Of a DNA stretch of 64,000 nt, positions 17,730 through 25,906 are shown one piece after another. A model generated the notes under the pieces. That model saw only the letters and a list, made by a program, of their open reading frames with translations. It searched no databases and was not told where the DNA came from. The DNA is from Halobaculum sp. MBLA0143 (GTDB lineage: Archaea; Halobacteriota; Halobacteria; Halobacteriales; Haloferacaceae): assembly GCF_041361465.1 (NCBI RefSeq), contig NZ_JBGKAC010000001.1, forward strand, positions 434,001-498,000. The letters run 5' to 3'. The position numbers and the translations under genes were made by a program. Numbering within the stretch: position 1 is the stretch's first letter; each line of letters begins with the position of its first letter.

Positions 17730-18011
17730 CTACTCGGCGGCCTCGACGTAGCTCCGTTCCCACTCCCGGCGAGCGTCGAGCTCGCGGCTGCCACGGCGCG
17801 TCAGCGTGTAGAAGTTGGTCCGGCGGTCGCGTTCACCCTTCTCGACGAGACCCTTGTCGACGAGGGTGTCGAGGTTGGGGTAGAGCCGACCGTGGTGAAT
17901 CTCCTTCTCGTAGTACTCTTCCAGCTCTTCTTTGACCGCCAGCCCGTGTGGGTCGTCTAGACCGGCGATCACGTACAACAGGTCTCGCTGGAAGCCTGTC
18001 AGGTCGTACAT
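17730..18011 (-). CDS. PadR-family winged-helix regulator
   Basis: 93 residues. A compact winged helix: FQRDLLYVIAGL (helix 1), LAVKEELEEYYEKEIHHGRLYPNL (helices 2-3; the GRLYPNLDTLVDKGLVEKG element is the PadR recognition helix and start of the wing) and RRTNFYTLTRRG (wing). The C-terminal helix is short, as in minimal haloarchaeal PadR proteins; the family includes the oxidative-stress regulator RosR of Halobacterium, but I cannot tell whether this is its orthologue. Promoter: AT-rich GGTATGTTTATTTC on the complement around 18047-18060. The target genes are not evident from context. Confidence 0.85.
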   Translation of the reverse strand: MYDLTGFQRDLLYVIAGLDDPHGLAVKEELEEYYEKEIHHGRLYPNLDTLVDKGLVEKGERDRRTNFYTLTRRGSRELDARREWERSYVEAAE

Positions 18012-18275
18012 CGGTGATGTCTGTCAGACCGTTAGTGTCGAACAGAAATAAACATACCGACGACTCTCACTGAAAGCCCATCCACCCGGCGTCTCCCGCC
18101 GTCTCCCGCCCGCTCGCCGTCCGCCGAACCCGTCAACCGACTGTGACGAATTCCGTCGTCCGCCCGTCCACCCGCGGCCGTCGCCGTAACTAACAGAAAT
18201 CCGACACTCGTGGCGAGGGGTCGAGCGGACCGAATCGACTGGATTTAAGCGGCCGGTTCCCCCCAGTCCAGACGC

Positions 18276-19421
18276 ATGCGACTCCACGAGCACCAGGCGA
18301 AGGACGTCTTCTCCGAGGCTGGGGTTCCGATCCCGGGGTCGGCGCTGGCGACGACGACCGACGAGGTCGTCGACAGTGCCACGGAGATCGGGTTCCCGGC
18401 CGCGGTCAAGGCGCAGGTCCACGTCGGCGGTCGCGGCAAGGCCGGCGGGATCGAGATCGTCGAGAGCGCCGACGAGGCCCGTGCGGCCGCAGACCGCATC
18501 CTCGGGATGGATCTCAAGGGGTACACCGTCGAGAAAGTCCTCGTCGAGGCCGCCGTCGACTTCGTGAACGAACTGTACGTCGGGATCACGATGGACCGCG
18601 GCGCGGGGAAGCCGGTCCTGATGGTGTCGACGGAGGGCGGCGTCGACATCGAGCAGGTCGCCGAGGAGACGCCGGAGGCGATCGCGCGTGTCCACGTCGA
18701 CCCCGTCGCCGGACTGCGGCCGTACCAGGCCCGGAAGGCCGTCTACGAGGCGGGTGTCCCGGACGACGTAGCCCTGGACGTGGCGGGCGTCCTCTCGACG
18801 CTGTACGACCTGTTCGACGAGCGTGACGCCTCCGAGATCGAGATCAACCCGGTGATGGTGACTGACGACCGCGAGGTCGTCGCCGCCGACGCCGTGATGA
18901 ACGTCGACGACGACGCCCTCTTCCGCCAGGAGGAGCTGGCAGCCCTCGAAGAGGAGTCGTACACGAACGACCTCGAACGGAAGGCCGGCGAGTACGGCTT
19001 CGACTACGTCCGGCTGGACGGCAACGTCGGGATCGTCGGCAACGGCGCCGGGCTCGTCATGACGACGCTGGACCTGGTCGACTACTTCGGCGGGGCGCCA
19101 GCGAACTTCCTCGACATCGGCGGCGGGGCGAAGGCCGAACGGGTCGCCAACGCGCTGGACGTGGTGTTCTCCGACGAGAACGTCGACAGCGTGGTGTTCA
19201 ACATCTTCGGCGGGATCACCCGTGGCGACGAGGTCGCGGAGGGGATCAACACCGCCCTGGAACAGCTCGAGGAGATCCCGAAGCCGGTGACGGTACGGCT
19301 CGCCGGGACGAACGCAGAAGAGGGGATGGAGATTCTGAACACGGACCTCGTCCAGGTGGAGGCGACACTGGAGGACGCGGTCGAGCGTGCGGTGGCCGAC
19401 GCCACGGAGGTGGACGAATGA
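18276..19421 (+). CDS. sucC: Succinate-CoA ligase (ADP-forming), beta subunit
   Basis: TCA-cycle enzyme converting succinyl-CoA to succinate with ATP formation. 381 residues, usual length. The ATP-grasp N-terminus ([35 protein letters not shown]) and the CoA-ligase C-terminal domain ([42 protein letters not shown]) are intact. TTTAAG about 30 bases upstream marks a leaderless promoter. The stop overlaps the alpha-subunit start by four bases (ATGA), so the two subunits are coupled. Confidence 0.96.
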   Translation: MRLHEHQAKDVFSEAGVPIPGSALATTTDEVVDSATEIGFPAAVKAQVHVGGRGKAGGIEIVESADEARAAADRILGMDLKGYTVEKVLVEAAVDFVNELYVGITMDRGAGKPVLMVSTEGGVDIEQVAEETPEAIARVHVDPVAGLRPYQARKAVYEAGVPDDVALDVAGVLSTLYDLFDERDASEIEINPVMVTDDREVVAADAVMNVDDDALFRQEELAALEEESYTNDLERKAGEYGFDYVRLDGNVGIVGNGAGLVMTTLDLVDYFGGAPANFLDIGGGAKAERVANALDVVFSDENVDSVVFNIFGGITRGDEVAEGINTALEQLEEIPKPVTVRLAGTNAEEGMEILNTDLVQVEATLEDAVERAVADATEVDE

Positions 19422-20284
19422 GCATTCTCGTCGACGACGACACTCGTGTGGTGGTCCAGGGGATCACCGGCGGGGAAGGGAAGTTCCACACGGAACAGAT
19501 GCTAGCGTACGGCACGAACGTGGTCGCGGGCGCGGTGCCCGGCCGTGGCGGCCAGGAGGTGGCGGGTGTCCCGGTGTACGACACCGTCACCCGGGCCGCC
19601 GAGGCCGAAGACGCCGACGCGAGCGTGATCTTCGTCCCGCCGGCGTTCGCCGCCGACGCGATCTTCGAGGCACTGGACGCGCCGATCGACCTCGCGGTCG
19701 CCATCACCGAGGGGATCCCCACCCAGGACATGGCTGCGGTGAACTCCGAGCTGTCGGACACGGACACGACGCTGGTGGGTCCCAACTGCCCCGGACTGAT
19801 CACACCCGGCGCGGCGAAGCTGGGGATCCTGCCGGGCAACATCTTCGAGGCCGGCAACGTCGGGCTGGTCTCCCGCTCGGGGACGCTCACCTACCAGGTC
19901 GTCTCCAACCTCACCGACCGCGGGCTCGGCCAGTCGACGGCCGTCGGGATCGGCGGCGACCCGATCATCGGCACCTCCTTCGTGGACGCGTTGGAGCTGT
20001 TCGAGGCGGACCCGGAGACGGACGCCATCGTCATGTGCGGCGAGATCGGCGGCGAAGACGAGGAACAGGCGGCCGCGTTCATCGACGAGCACGTCGACAC
20101 GCCGGTGGCGGGCTTCATCGCCGGCCGCACCGCCCCGCCGGGCAAGCGGATGGGCCACGCCGGCGCGATCGTCTCCGGCTCCGGCACCGGGACGGCACAG
20201 TCGAAGATCGACGCGCTGAACGACGCGGGCGTCCCGGTCGGCGACACCCCCGAGGAGGTCGCAGACCTCGTCGAAGGGTTCTGA
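19418..20284 (+). CDS. sucD: Succinate-CoA ligase (ADP-forming), alpha subunit
   Basis: 288 residues. The CoA-binding Rossmann domain ([19 protein letters not shown]) is followed by the ligase domain with [11 protein letters not shown] and the phosphohistidine loop near the end ([19 protein letters not shown]), where the His carries the phosphoryl group passed between subunits. It begins inside the sucC stop codon (ATGA). Together the two genes form the complete heterotetrameric enzyme of the TCA cycle. Confidence 0.96.
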   Translation: MSILVDDDTRVVVQGITGGEGKFHTEQMLAYGTNVVAGAVPGRGGQEVAGVPVYDTVTRAAEAEDADASVIFVPPAFAADAIFEALDAPIDLAVAITEGIPTQDMAAVNSELSDTDTTLVGPNCPGLITPGAAKLGILPGNIFEAGNVGLVSRSGTLTYQVVSNLTDRGLGQSTAVGIGGDPIIGTSFVDALELFEADPETDAIVMCGEIGGEDEEQAAAFIDEHVDTPVAGFIAGRTAPPGKRMGHAGAIVSGSGTGTAQSKIDALNDAGVPVGDTPEEVADLVEGF

Positions 20285-20335
20285 GTCGGGCGCTGGCGGC
20301 CCCGAACTTTTAACCCCCGGAACTGTCGCTGGGGT

Positions 20336-21262
20336 ATGGTCGGTGTCTCACCCGTCCCCGCCGGGGGCAGTGTGCTGTTGCAGAGCGGCGACATCGTGTT
20401 CCAACTGTTCGGAATCTCACAGGAGGAGCTCGGGAGGCAACTACTCGACGTCGCGACGGCGGCGGTGACGTTCGTCCTGGCGTTCACCGCGGTGTACGTG
20501 GCCGGGTCGCGGCTGTTGTCACCGTTGGCGGCCCGGGCGATGTCGAGCCGGGAGTTCGACGACACGGTCCAGAGTCTCGCCGAGAGCGTGGTGAACGCGG
20601 CCGTCCTGTTCGCGGCCGTCGCCGTCGCGTTCACCGTCGCCGGCTTCGGGTCGTTCCTGACGGCGTTCGCCACGTTCGGGTCGGCGTTGGCGCTGGCAGT
20701 CGGCTTCGCCGCCCAGGATCTCGTCGCCAACTTCGTCGCCGGGATCTTCATCCTGAAGGACAAGCCGTTCGAGGTGGGTGACTGGATCGAGTGGTCCGGC
20801 GGCTCCGGGCGTGTCCGCGACATCGACCTCCGGGTGACCCGGATCCAGACGTTCGACAACGAACGGATCACGGTGCCCAACTCCGACCTGGCGAACGACG
20901 CCCTCGTCAACCCGGTCGCCTACCAGACGCTCCGCGGGAAGTTCACCTTCGGGATCGGCTACGACGACGACATCGACCACGCGACGGACTGTATCCTCGA
21001 CGAGGCAGAGAACGTCGACGACGTGCTCTCGGACCCGGCGCCGTCCGTCCGGGTGACGGAGCTGGGCGACTCCGCCGTCGGGCTCCAGGCCCGTTACTGG
21101 ATCGACGAGCCGAGCCGCGGCGACTACGTTCGAGTGCGGTCGGAGCTCGTCTCGGCGGTGAAACGTCGGTTCGACGCCGAGGGGATCGACATGCCGTACG
21201 TCCACCGGGAACTCACCGGTGACGTCGAGGTGATCGAGCAGGCCGTCGAGGAGCCCGTCTGA
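20336..21262 (+). CDS. MscS-type mechanosensitive channel
   Basis: 308 residues. Two N-terminal helices (about 40-65 and 80-110), then the pore helix with Gly/Ala packing (FGSALALAVGFAAQDLVANFVAGIFI), directly followed by the MscS beta domain (PFEVGDWIEW...GRVRDIDLRVTRIQTFDNERITVPNSDL) and the C-terminal alpha/beta domain. The motif spacing is canonical. It opens upon membrane tension to release osmolytes during hypo-osmotic shock. TTTTAAC about 28 bases before the ATG supports the start. Confidence 0.9.
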   Translation: MVGVSPVPAGGSVLLQSGDIVFQLFGISQEELGRQLLDVATAAVTFVLAFTAVYVAGSRLLSPLAARAMSSREFDDTVQSLAESVVNAAVLFAAVAVAFTVAGFGSFLTAFATFGSALALAVGFAAQDLVANFVAGIFILKDKPFEVGDWIEWSGGSGRVRDIDLRVTRIQTFDNERITVPNSDLANDALVNPVAYQTLRGKFTFGIGYDDDIDHATDCILDEAENVDDVLSDPAPSVRVTELGDSAVGLQARYWIDEPSRGDYVRVRSELVSAVKRRFDAEGIDMPYVHRELTGDVEVIEQAVEEPV

Positions 21263-21391
21263 CGCCGTCTGAACGTCGCCGGTCGGAGCGCCGCGCCGGC
21301 GACGTGACCCCCACCCCGAGACGCGCTGGCGGCCGACCACCGCGACGTATCTCACAAAACACATTAGGAGGCCGGTCGGAATCGTACCGTA

Positions 21392-22330
21392 GTGACTGAC
21401 AGGGGCCGACTCCGCGGGCTGGTCCACGGGGCCTACGAGCGACTCCTCCGCCGCGAGATCGACGGTGCGCCGACACACGTCGCCATCATCCAGGACGGCA
21501 ACCGACGGTACGCTCGTTCGAACGGCGGAGACGCACCGGACGGCCACCGGGCCGGAGCCGAGACGACAGAGCAGGTGTTAGACTGGTGTAGCGAACTGGG
21601 CGTGGAGGAGCTGACGCTGTACGCCTTCTCGACGGAGAACTTCCAACGGCCGGACGAGGAGCTGGAGCCGTTGTTCGACCTGTTGGAGCGGAAGCTCCGC
21701 GAGTTCGCGGACGCCGACCGGGTCCACGACCAGGGGGTCCAGATCCGCGCACTCGGCGACGTGGCGATGTTGCCCGAACAGGTGCGGTCGGCCGTCGACT
21801 ACGCCGAGCGCCGGACACGGGAGTACGACCAGTTTCGGCTCAACGTCGCGCTGGCGTACGGCGGTCGGAACGAACTGCTGTCCGCGGTGCGGGCGGTCGC
21901 GGGCGACGTGGCCGCCGGGGAGCTGTCGCCGTCGGCCGTCGACACCACCGAGATCGAGTCGCGACTGTACGACCGCCCGGTGCGGGACGTGGACCTGATC
22001 GTCCGGACCGGAGGGGACGAACGCACCTCCAACTTCCTGCCGTGGCACGCCAACGGGAACGAGGCGGCGGTGTACTTCTGTACCCCGTACTGGCCGGAGT
22101 TCTCGAAGGTGGACTTCCTCCGGGCGATCCGCACCTACGAGGCCCGCGAGGAGTCGTGGCGACGAGCGCGGGTCGAACGAGCGGTCGCACTCCTCCAGGC
22201 CGTCGCGCAGGCGGAGTTGGCGGAGGCGCGGACGGTCGCGGGACGGCTCCGCGACCGGCTCCCCGGCGGGACGGAGGAGGCGGTCACGGAGGCGCTGGAG
22301 TCGACAGAGCCGACGGAGCCGGCCGACTGA
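21392..22330 (+). CDS. uppS: Cis-prenyltransferase (undecaprenyl/polyprenyl diphosphate synthase)
   Basis: Elongates an allylic diphosphate with isopentenyl units in cis to make the polyprenol carrier used for glycan assembly. 312 residues including a C-terminal acidic/Ala-rich tail longer than in bacteria. Signature motifs: IQDGNRRYA (pyrophosphate-binding Asp-Gly-Asn), TLYAFSTENFQRP, LIVRTGGDERTSNFLPWH and YWPEFSKVDFLRAI. GTG at 21392 is the only start near the N-terminus. Dolichol-type lipid from this enzyme would feed the glycosyltransferase pair at 23173-24439 and archaellin N-glycosylation. Confidence 0.92.
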   Translation: MTDRGRLRGLVHGAYERLLRREIDGAPTHVAIIQDGNRRYARSNGGDAPDGHRAGAETTEQVLDWCSELGVEELTLYAFSTENFQRPDEELEPLFDLLERKLREFADADRVHDQGVQIRALGDVAMLPEQVRSAVDYAERRTREYDQFRLNVALAYGGRNELLSAVRAVAGDVAAGELSPSAVDTTEIESRLYDRPVRDVDLIVRTGGDERTSNFLPWHANGNEAAVYFCTPYWPEFSKVDFLRAIRTYEAREESWRRARVERAVALLQAVAQAELAEARTVAGRLRDRLPGGTEEAVTEALESTEPTEPAD

Positions 22331-22338
22331 CCTCCCGA

Positions 22339-22785
22339 CTACGCCGGCTCCGTCTCCTCGCGCAGCGTCGACAACACCTCGTGGGCGTTCTCGACGGCGT
22401 TCTCGTGGCGTGCCGGGTACGCCTCCACCTTCGCGCGGAGGGTGAGCCCCTCGCCGAGGCTGACCCGGCCACCGAAGGCGTCCTGTTTGTCGAGTCGGAG
22501 GAACAACGAGCAGTTGTCGTCGACCCGGTCGTCCAACTCCGACAGCACGCGGTCGATCTCCGCGAGGCTGGCGAGCCGCGAGAGGACGTGTCGCACGTCG
22601 TCGGCGTTCTCGACGCGGGTAGAGAGGGTCCGGATCCGGTCGCCGTTGTGTCCCTCGACGGTGTCCCGATCGATGTCGAACTCCTCCGGGAGGAACGTCC
22701 GGAGGGCGTCCTCGACGCGACGGTCGTCCTCCGTGGCGTACGAGAACGTCCGGAGATCGACGTAGTGGAAGGGTACACGAGCCAT
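22339..22785 (-). CDS. RNA-binding domain protein of the archaeal exosome-associated family (COG1325-like)
   Basis: 148 residues starting MARVPFHYVDLRTFSY, a beginning typical of the haloarchaeal proteins annotated as RNA-binding/exosome subunit. The pattern FSYATEDDRRVEDALRTF and the C-terminal LTLRAKVEAYPARHENAVENAHEVL fit this small alpha/beta family. A TATA-like CCCTTTTTGA (complement, about 22809-22818) lies about 28 bases before the ATG, so the mRNA is leaderless and earlier in-frame codons are excluded. It is convergent with uppS, eight bases apart. Molecular role in RNA processing is inferred from the family. Confidence 0.7.
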   Translation of the reverse strand: MARVPFHYVDLRTFSYATEDDRRVEDALRTFLPEEFDIDRDTVEGHNGDRIRTLSTRVENADDVRHVLSRLASLAEIDRVLSELDDRVDDNCSLFLRLDKQDAFGGRVSLGEGLTLRAKVEAYPARHENAVENAHEVLSTLREETEPA

Positions 22786-22837
22786 ACCGGTCGCTACGCG
22801 ACTCGGGGTCAAAAAGGGCCGACTCTGTAGCGGGCGA

Positions 22838-23065
22838 CTACTCCTCGTCGGCGTCCGTGTCGGCTCCGCCCGCGTCGCCGTCGGACTCGACGAGTTCGAG
22901 CTGGTCTGCGGGGATTCCCTGCTCTTGGCCGTCTTCGAACGAGACCGTGTAGGTGGCGTCGCCGAACATCGTCTCCATCACCTGGGTGACGGTGCCGGTC
23001 TCCCCGTCGAAGTCGCTGTGTTCGTCCGAGAGTTCCACGCTGTCGTCCTCTTCGAACTCGGTCAT
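22838..23065 (-). CDS. Small SH3-like (DUF1918-type) acidic protein
   Basis: 75 residues. The central part, EDDSVELSDEHSDFDGETGTV and ATYTVSFEDGQEQGIPADQLELV, has the beta-strand rhythm of small KOW/SH3-like domains annotated DUF1918 in haloarchaea: a 'G.TG.V' turn and a 'Y.V.F.DG....P...LE' wing. The last 18 residues are a disordered Asp/Gly/Ala tail. ATG at 23065 is chosen, since upstream in-frame sequence is Arg/Cys-rich. Function unknown. Confidence 0.6.
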   Translation of the reverse strand: MTEFEEDDSVELSDEHSDFDGETGTVTQVMETMFGDATYTVSFEDGQEQGIPADQLELVESDGDAGGADTDADEE

Positions 23066-23172
23066 GCGGCAGGCTTCGACGCGCCGGTACAAAAGCGTCG
23101 TGAAACGCTGGCTCGCCGGTGTCGTCCCGCGAGTCCGTACGGTTTTTGTCCAGCCCCGGAGAAGACCGCTCC

Positions 23173-23967
23173 ATGTCGAACAGTGTCGGGGTGGTGGTGC
23201 CGGCCTACCGGCCCGACCCAGACCGGCTCCGTTCGTACCTCCGTGCCCTCCGCGAGACGGTCGCCCCGGAGACGATCCGGGTGGAACTGGACGCCCCCGA
23301 CCCCGGCGGGGTCGACTTCTCGCTCCCGCAGTGGGTCGACGTGGACGTCTCTCGGCGCCGCCGCGGCAAGGGCGGCGCGATCACGGACGGGTTCGAGGCA
23401 CTGTCGACGGACGTGCTCGTCTTCGCCGACGCCGACGGCGCGACCCCGGCGTCCTCGCTCGCGGCCGTGATCGACGCCGTCCGCGCGGACGGGGGGCTGG
23501 CGGTCGGCTCCCGCCGACACCCGGAGGCGTCGATCCGGTCACACCAGACGTTCGCTCGGCGGTTCCTCGGCGACGGCTTCGCCTGGATCGCCCGCCGGCT
23601 GTTGGACGCACAGCTGTACGACTACCAGTGTGGCGCGAAGGCGATCGACGCGACCGTCTGGCAGGCCGTGCGCCCACACCTCTACGAGCCGGGGTTCGCC
23701 TGGGACATCGAGCTGGTCGCCGTCACGGCGGCGATGGAGTACCCCGTCGCGGAGGTGCCGGTGACGTGGGAGGACCAGCCGGGCTCTACCGTCTCGCCCG
23801 TCCGTGACGGGCTGGCGATGGCCCAGGGACTGCTCGTCGCCCGCCACCGCGCCCGACTCCTACGGAACGACCGCCTCCACCGGCTGTTCGACAGCGGCGA
23901 CGACACCGCGCTCGTCGACCGCGACCCACACTCGGCAGACGAGCCCGGAGGTGTCGACGGTGAGTGA
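23173..23967 (+). CDS. Family 2 glycosyltransferase (polyprenyl-phosphate sugar synthase type)
   Basis: 264 residues. The GT-A fold is shown by GVVVPAYRPDPDRL (first strand), RGKGGAITDGFE, the metal-binding FADADGATP and AVGSRRHPE, all close to dolichol-phosphate glucose/mannose synthases (ALG5/DPM1 type). No C-terminal membrane helices are present in this protein; instead the next gene, overlapping by eight bases, encodes a GtrA membrane protein, a common split arrangement for making and flipping a lipid-linked sugar. ATG at 23173 is supported by a TATA-like GGTTTTTGTC about 30 bases upstream. Confidence 0.85.
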   Translation: MSNSVGVVVPAYRPDPDRLRSYLRALRETVAPETIRVELDAPDPGGVDFSLPQWVDVDVSRRRRGKGGAITDGFEALSTDVLVFADADGATPASSLAAVIDAVRADGGLAVGSRRHPEASIRSHQTFARRFLGDGFAWIARRLLDAQLYDYQCGAKAIDATVWQAVRPHLYEPGFAWDIELVAVTAAMEYPVAEVPVTWEDQPGSTVSPVRDGLAMAQGLLVARHRARLLRNDRLHRLFDSGDDTALVDRDPHSADEPGGVDGE

Positions 23968-24439
23968 CGACCGGACGACGGCGCCGGACGGCGGAGAGTC
24001 GTCGACCGGCACCGTCGACGCGTTGCTGTCCGGCACCCGGATCGGTCAGTTCCTCTCCGTCGGCGTCGCCGGCGCGACCCTGGAGACGGTCGTGTTGTCC
24101 CTGTTGGACCCCGTGCTCGGACTGCCGTTCCTGGTCGCCAAGGCCGTCGGTGCGGAGGCGTCGATCACGCTGATGTTCCTGTTGAACGACAACTGGACGT
24201 TCGACGGCGAGTCCGACGCCTCCGTGGTCCGGCGGTGGCTCCGGTCGAACTCCGTCCGGATCGTCGGCGTCGGGATCGCCGCCGGGATCGGCCAGGCGCT
24301 CGTCACCTTCGTCGACCCCGGGGTGGTCGTCGCCGGCTTCGACGTCTGGGCGCCCGTCGCCAACCTCGCCGGTATCGGGGTTGCGATGGTCGTCAACTAC
24401 GTCGCCGAGAGCCTGTTCACCTGGCGAATCGGCGTGTGA
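23960..24439 (+). CDS. GtrA-family membrane protein (putative lipid-linked sugar flippase)
   Basis: 159 residues. After an acidic N-terminus come four hydrophobic helices in the GtrA layout: IGQFLSVGVAGATLETVVL, FLVAKAVGAEASITLMFLLNDNWTF (the conserved N-W-F after helix 2), VRIVGVGIAAGIGQALV and LAGIGVAMVVNYVAESLFTWR. GtrA proteins move polyprenyl-phosphate sugars across the membrane. GTG at 23960 (MSDDRTT) gives an eight-base overlap with the glycosyltransferase; GTG at 23951 is an alternative. Coupling with that gene supports a shared pathway. Confidence 0.85.
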   Translation: MSDDRTTAPDGGESSTGTVDALLSGTRIGQFLSVGVAGATLETVVLSLLDPVLGLPFLVAKAVGAEASITLMFLLNDNWTFDGESDASVVRRWLRSNSVRIVGVGIAAGIGQALVTFVDPGVVVAGFDVWAPVANLAGIGVAMVVNYVAESLFTWRIGV

Positions 24440-24521
24440 CCGACGGACCGTGGTGTGTGACCGCGGGACAGCGTCGACTCCTAACGCAACCCTTACAAGT
24501 CGCGCAGCGTTCGTACCTGGT

Positions 24522-24596
24522 AGCGGGATGGGATAGCCAGGAGATTCCGCCGGGCTCATAACCCGGAGATCGGTAGTTCAAATCTACCTCCCGCTA
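24522..24596 (+). tRNA. Initiator tRNA-Met (CAT)
   Basis: A full cloverleaf can be drawn: acceptor AGCGGGA pairing with TCCCGCT, discriminator A; D arm around GGGATAGCCAGGAGATTCC; anticodon stem CCGGG/CCCGG with CTCATAA loop; T arm GGTAG-TTCAAAT-CTACC. The three consecutive G-C pairs at the bottom of the anticodon stem and the A1:U72 pair mark an archaeal initiator rather than an elongator. The promoter lies upstream (CTTACAAG about 24492). CCA is not encoded. Confidence 0.95.
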
Positions 24597-24724
24597 CTCC
24601 TCTGGTGACCGACGCCCCCCAGCGTCGGGTCCGTCCCTGCCTCCGTTCTCGCTCGTGACTGTGTCCCAGGACGGCGTCCTTTCGGAACGATTAAGTCTGG
24701 GACGGCGATACGTCGTGGTGAAGC

Positions 24725-24797
24725 GCCGGTGTAGCTCAGCTGGCAGAGCGATTCCTTCGTAAGGAATAGGCCGAGGGTTCAAATCCCTCCACCGGCT
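24725..24797 (+). tRNA. tRNA-Thr (CGT)
   Basis: Cloverleaf: acceptor GCCGGTG with CACCGGC and discriminator T; D arm GCTC-AGCTGGCA-GAGC; anticodon stem ATTCC/GGAAT with loop TTCGTAA, so the anticodon is CGT (threonine ACG codons); T arm GAGGG-TTCAAAT-CCCTC. An upstream GATTAAGT (about 24687-24694) fits a TATA box. Its 3' end is duplicated 157 bp downstream at the border of the accessory island, showing this gene was an integration target and remained intact. Confidence 0.95.
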
Positions 24798-24954
24798 TCC
24801 TGCCGTGAACGAATGTGAACAGCGGAAGCCGTGCGGAGTGGTTTGAACCAGGGAACGGAGTGTGTGGCCGGGTCTGAGATCCGTGGCAACGCGACTGATT
24901 TCGGGCAGGGAACGAACGCAGTGAGCGACCGTGGTTCAAATTCCTCCACCGGCT
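24776..24954 (+). repeat. Direct repeat of tRNA-Thr 3' end (att-like integration scar)
   Basis: The last 22 bases of tRNA-Thr (24776-24797) recur at 24933-24954 with one mismatch (21 of 22): GGTTCAAAT, then C or T, then CCTCCACCGGCT. Tyrosine integrases of archaeal elements use tRNA 3' ends as attachment sites, so the pair most likely marks one or two insertion events. The 135 bases between contain no gene. No integrase is visible and no third copy was found at the right side of the island. Confidence 0.7.
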
Positions 24955-25459
24955 GTACGACGGAGGTTCGATGTCCGAGGAGGCACCGACGCACAGATTG
25001 AATCTCCGGCGTGTCGTCTCCCGCCCGACCTCCGAGATTCGGGCTGCACAGGAGCGTTGGGCACGGCTGGTGTTGATCGCCGGCGTGGTGATGGGTACCA
25101 ACAGAGAACTGCTACGGCCACTGTCGGAAGGAGAGCGCCGATTCAGCCAGCAAGCCTCCGCAGGGAACGTCGGCGACCGTTCCGGGTTGATCTGACGGCC
25201 ATCGGTGAAGCCGGTGGTGTCGGTACCCAAGCGGAGTGTAACTCCTCCGAGGAGCTGCGTTGTCTCGTCACAAGAACGGCGGTGACGCGGCAGGTCATCA
25301 GAAATCCAGACTTCTCCCGGTCGTTCGCGGCCAAGCACGGTGTCTCTCCGTCAGTTGTCGTCGGCTGTAACGATCGATTCGAGCTCGGGTCTGCACTCGA
25401 AGCCGAACTCTGGAGACGAACCACCCGGCGTCAAAACCCCGATGGAACGACAGGATCCG
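24955..25459. other. Island border, no convincing gene
   Basis: About 500 bases between the att-like repeat and the PLD gene. A 74-codon plus-strand frame (24971-25195, MSEEAPTHRLNLRRVV) has haloarchaeal-like residues at its start but no family features, and minus-strand frames are Arg/Ser-rich. Base composition is lower in GC than neighbouring core genes. It probably contains remnants left by the integrated element. Confidence 0.35.
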
Positions 25460-25906
25460 TCACCAGTCCAGCTGTAGTTCCGCGTCGAGGAACGCTTCCA
25501 CACTCCCGTACTCGTTCTCGACGACCTCGCACAGTTCGCGGTTGTCCCGGAGCCCGCCGCGGGTGATGTTCGCCGATCCGACGTAACGGAACTCCGGTGT
25601 GACAATCGCCTTCGCGTGAAGGTCATCGACGCTCTCGACACGGACGCGTTCGGGGAGCCGGCGCCGGACGTAATCGTTGTGTGACTCGCCCTCGCGCAGG
25701 TACACTTGGACTTCCGTCTCGACCACGGAGAGTGCAGTCGAGAGGCGTACTCGCCGCGGTAAACCACGCTCGGGGTCGGTCACTGGTAGCGAAATCCGCA
25801 CGTCGCTCAGCCACGGAGAGACGACGGCGACCCTCTCCGACCGCACCAGTGCGAATCCGAGGAGCGCTCCCAGCGCGTCAGAAGTCGAGGAAAATGCTCG
25901 TGTCAT
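25460..25906 (-). CDS. PLD-superfamily phosphodiesterase/nuclease (DpdK/DrmC-like)
   Basis: 148 residues with one HKD-type motif: HAKAIVTPEFRYVGSANITRGG (residues near 95-116), i.e. His-x-Lys followed by Gly-Ser-x-Asn; the usual Asp of HxKxxxxD is replaced. VAVVSPWLSD near residue 30 matches the first strand of PLD nucleases that dimerise to form one active site. ATG at 25906 overlaps the 3' end of the helicase gene by 29 bases, so both are co-translated. Small PLD proteins beside helicases occur as DpdK in dpd clusters and DrmC in DISARM. Predicted effector nuclease of the island. Confidence 0.75.
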   Translation of the reverse strand: MTRAFSSTSDALGALLGFALVRSERVAVVSPWLSDVRISLPVTDPERGLPRRVRLSTALSVVETEVQVYLREGESHNDYVRRRLPERVRVESVDDLHAKAIVTPEFRYVGSANITRGGLRDNRELCEVVENEYGSVEAFLDAELQLDW

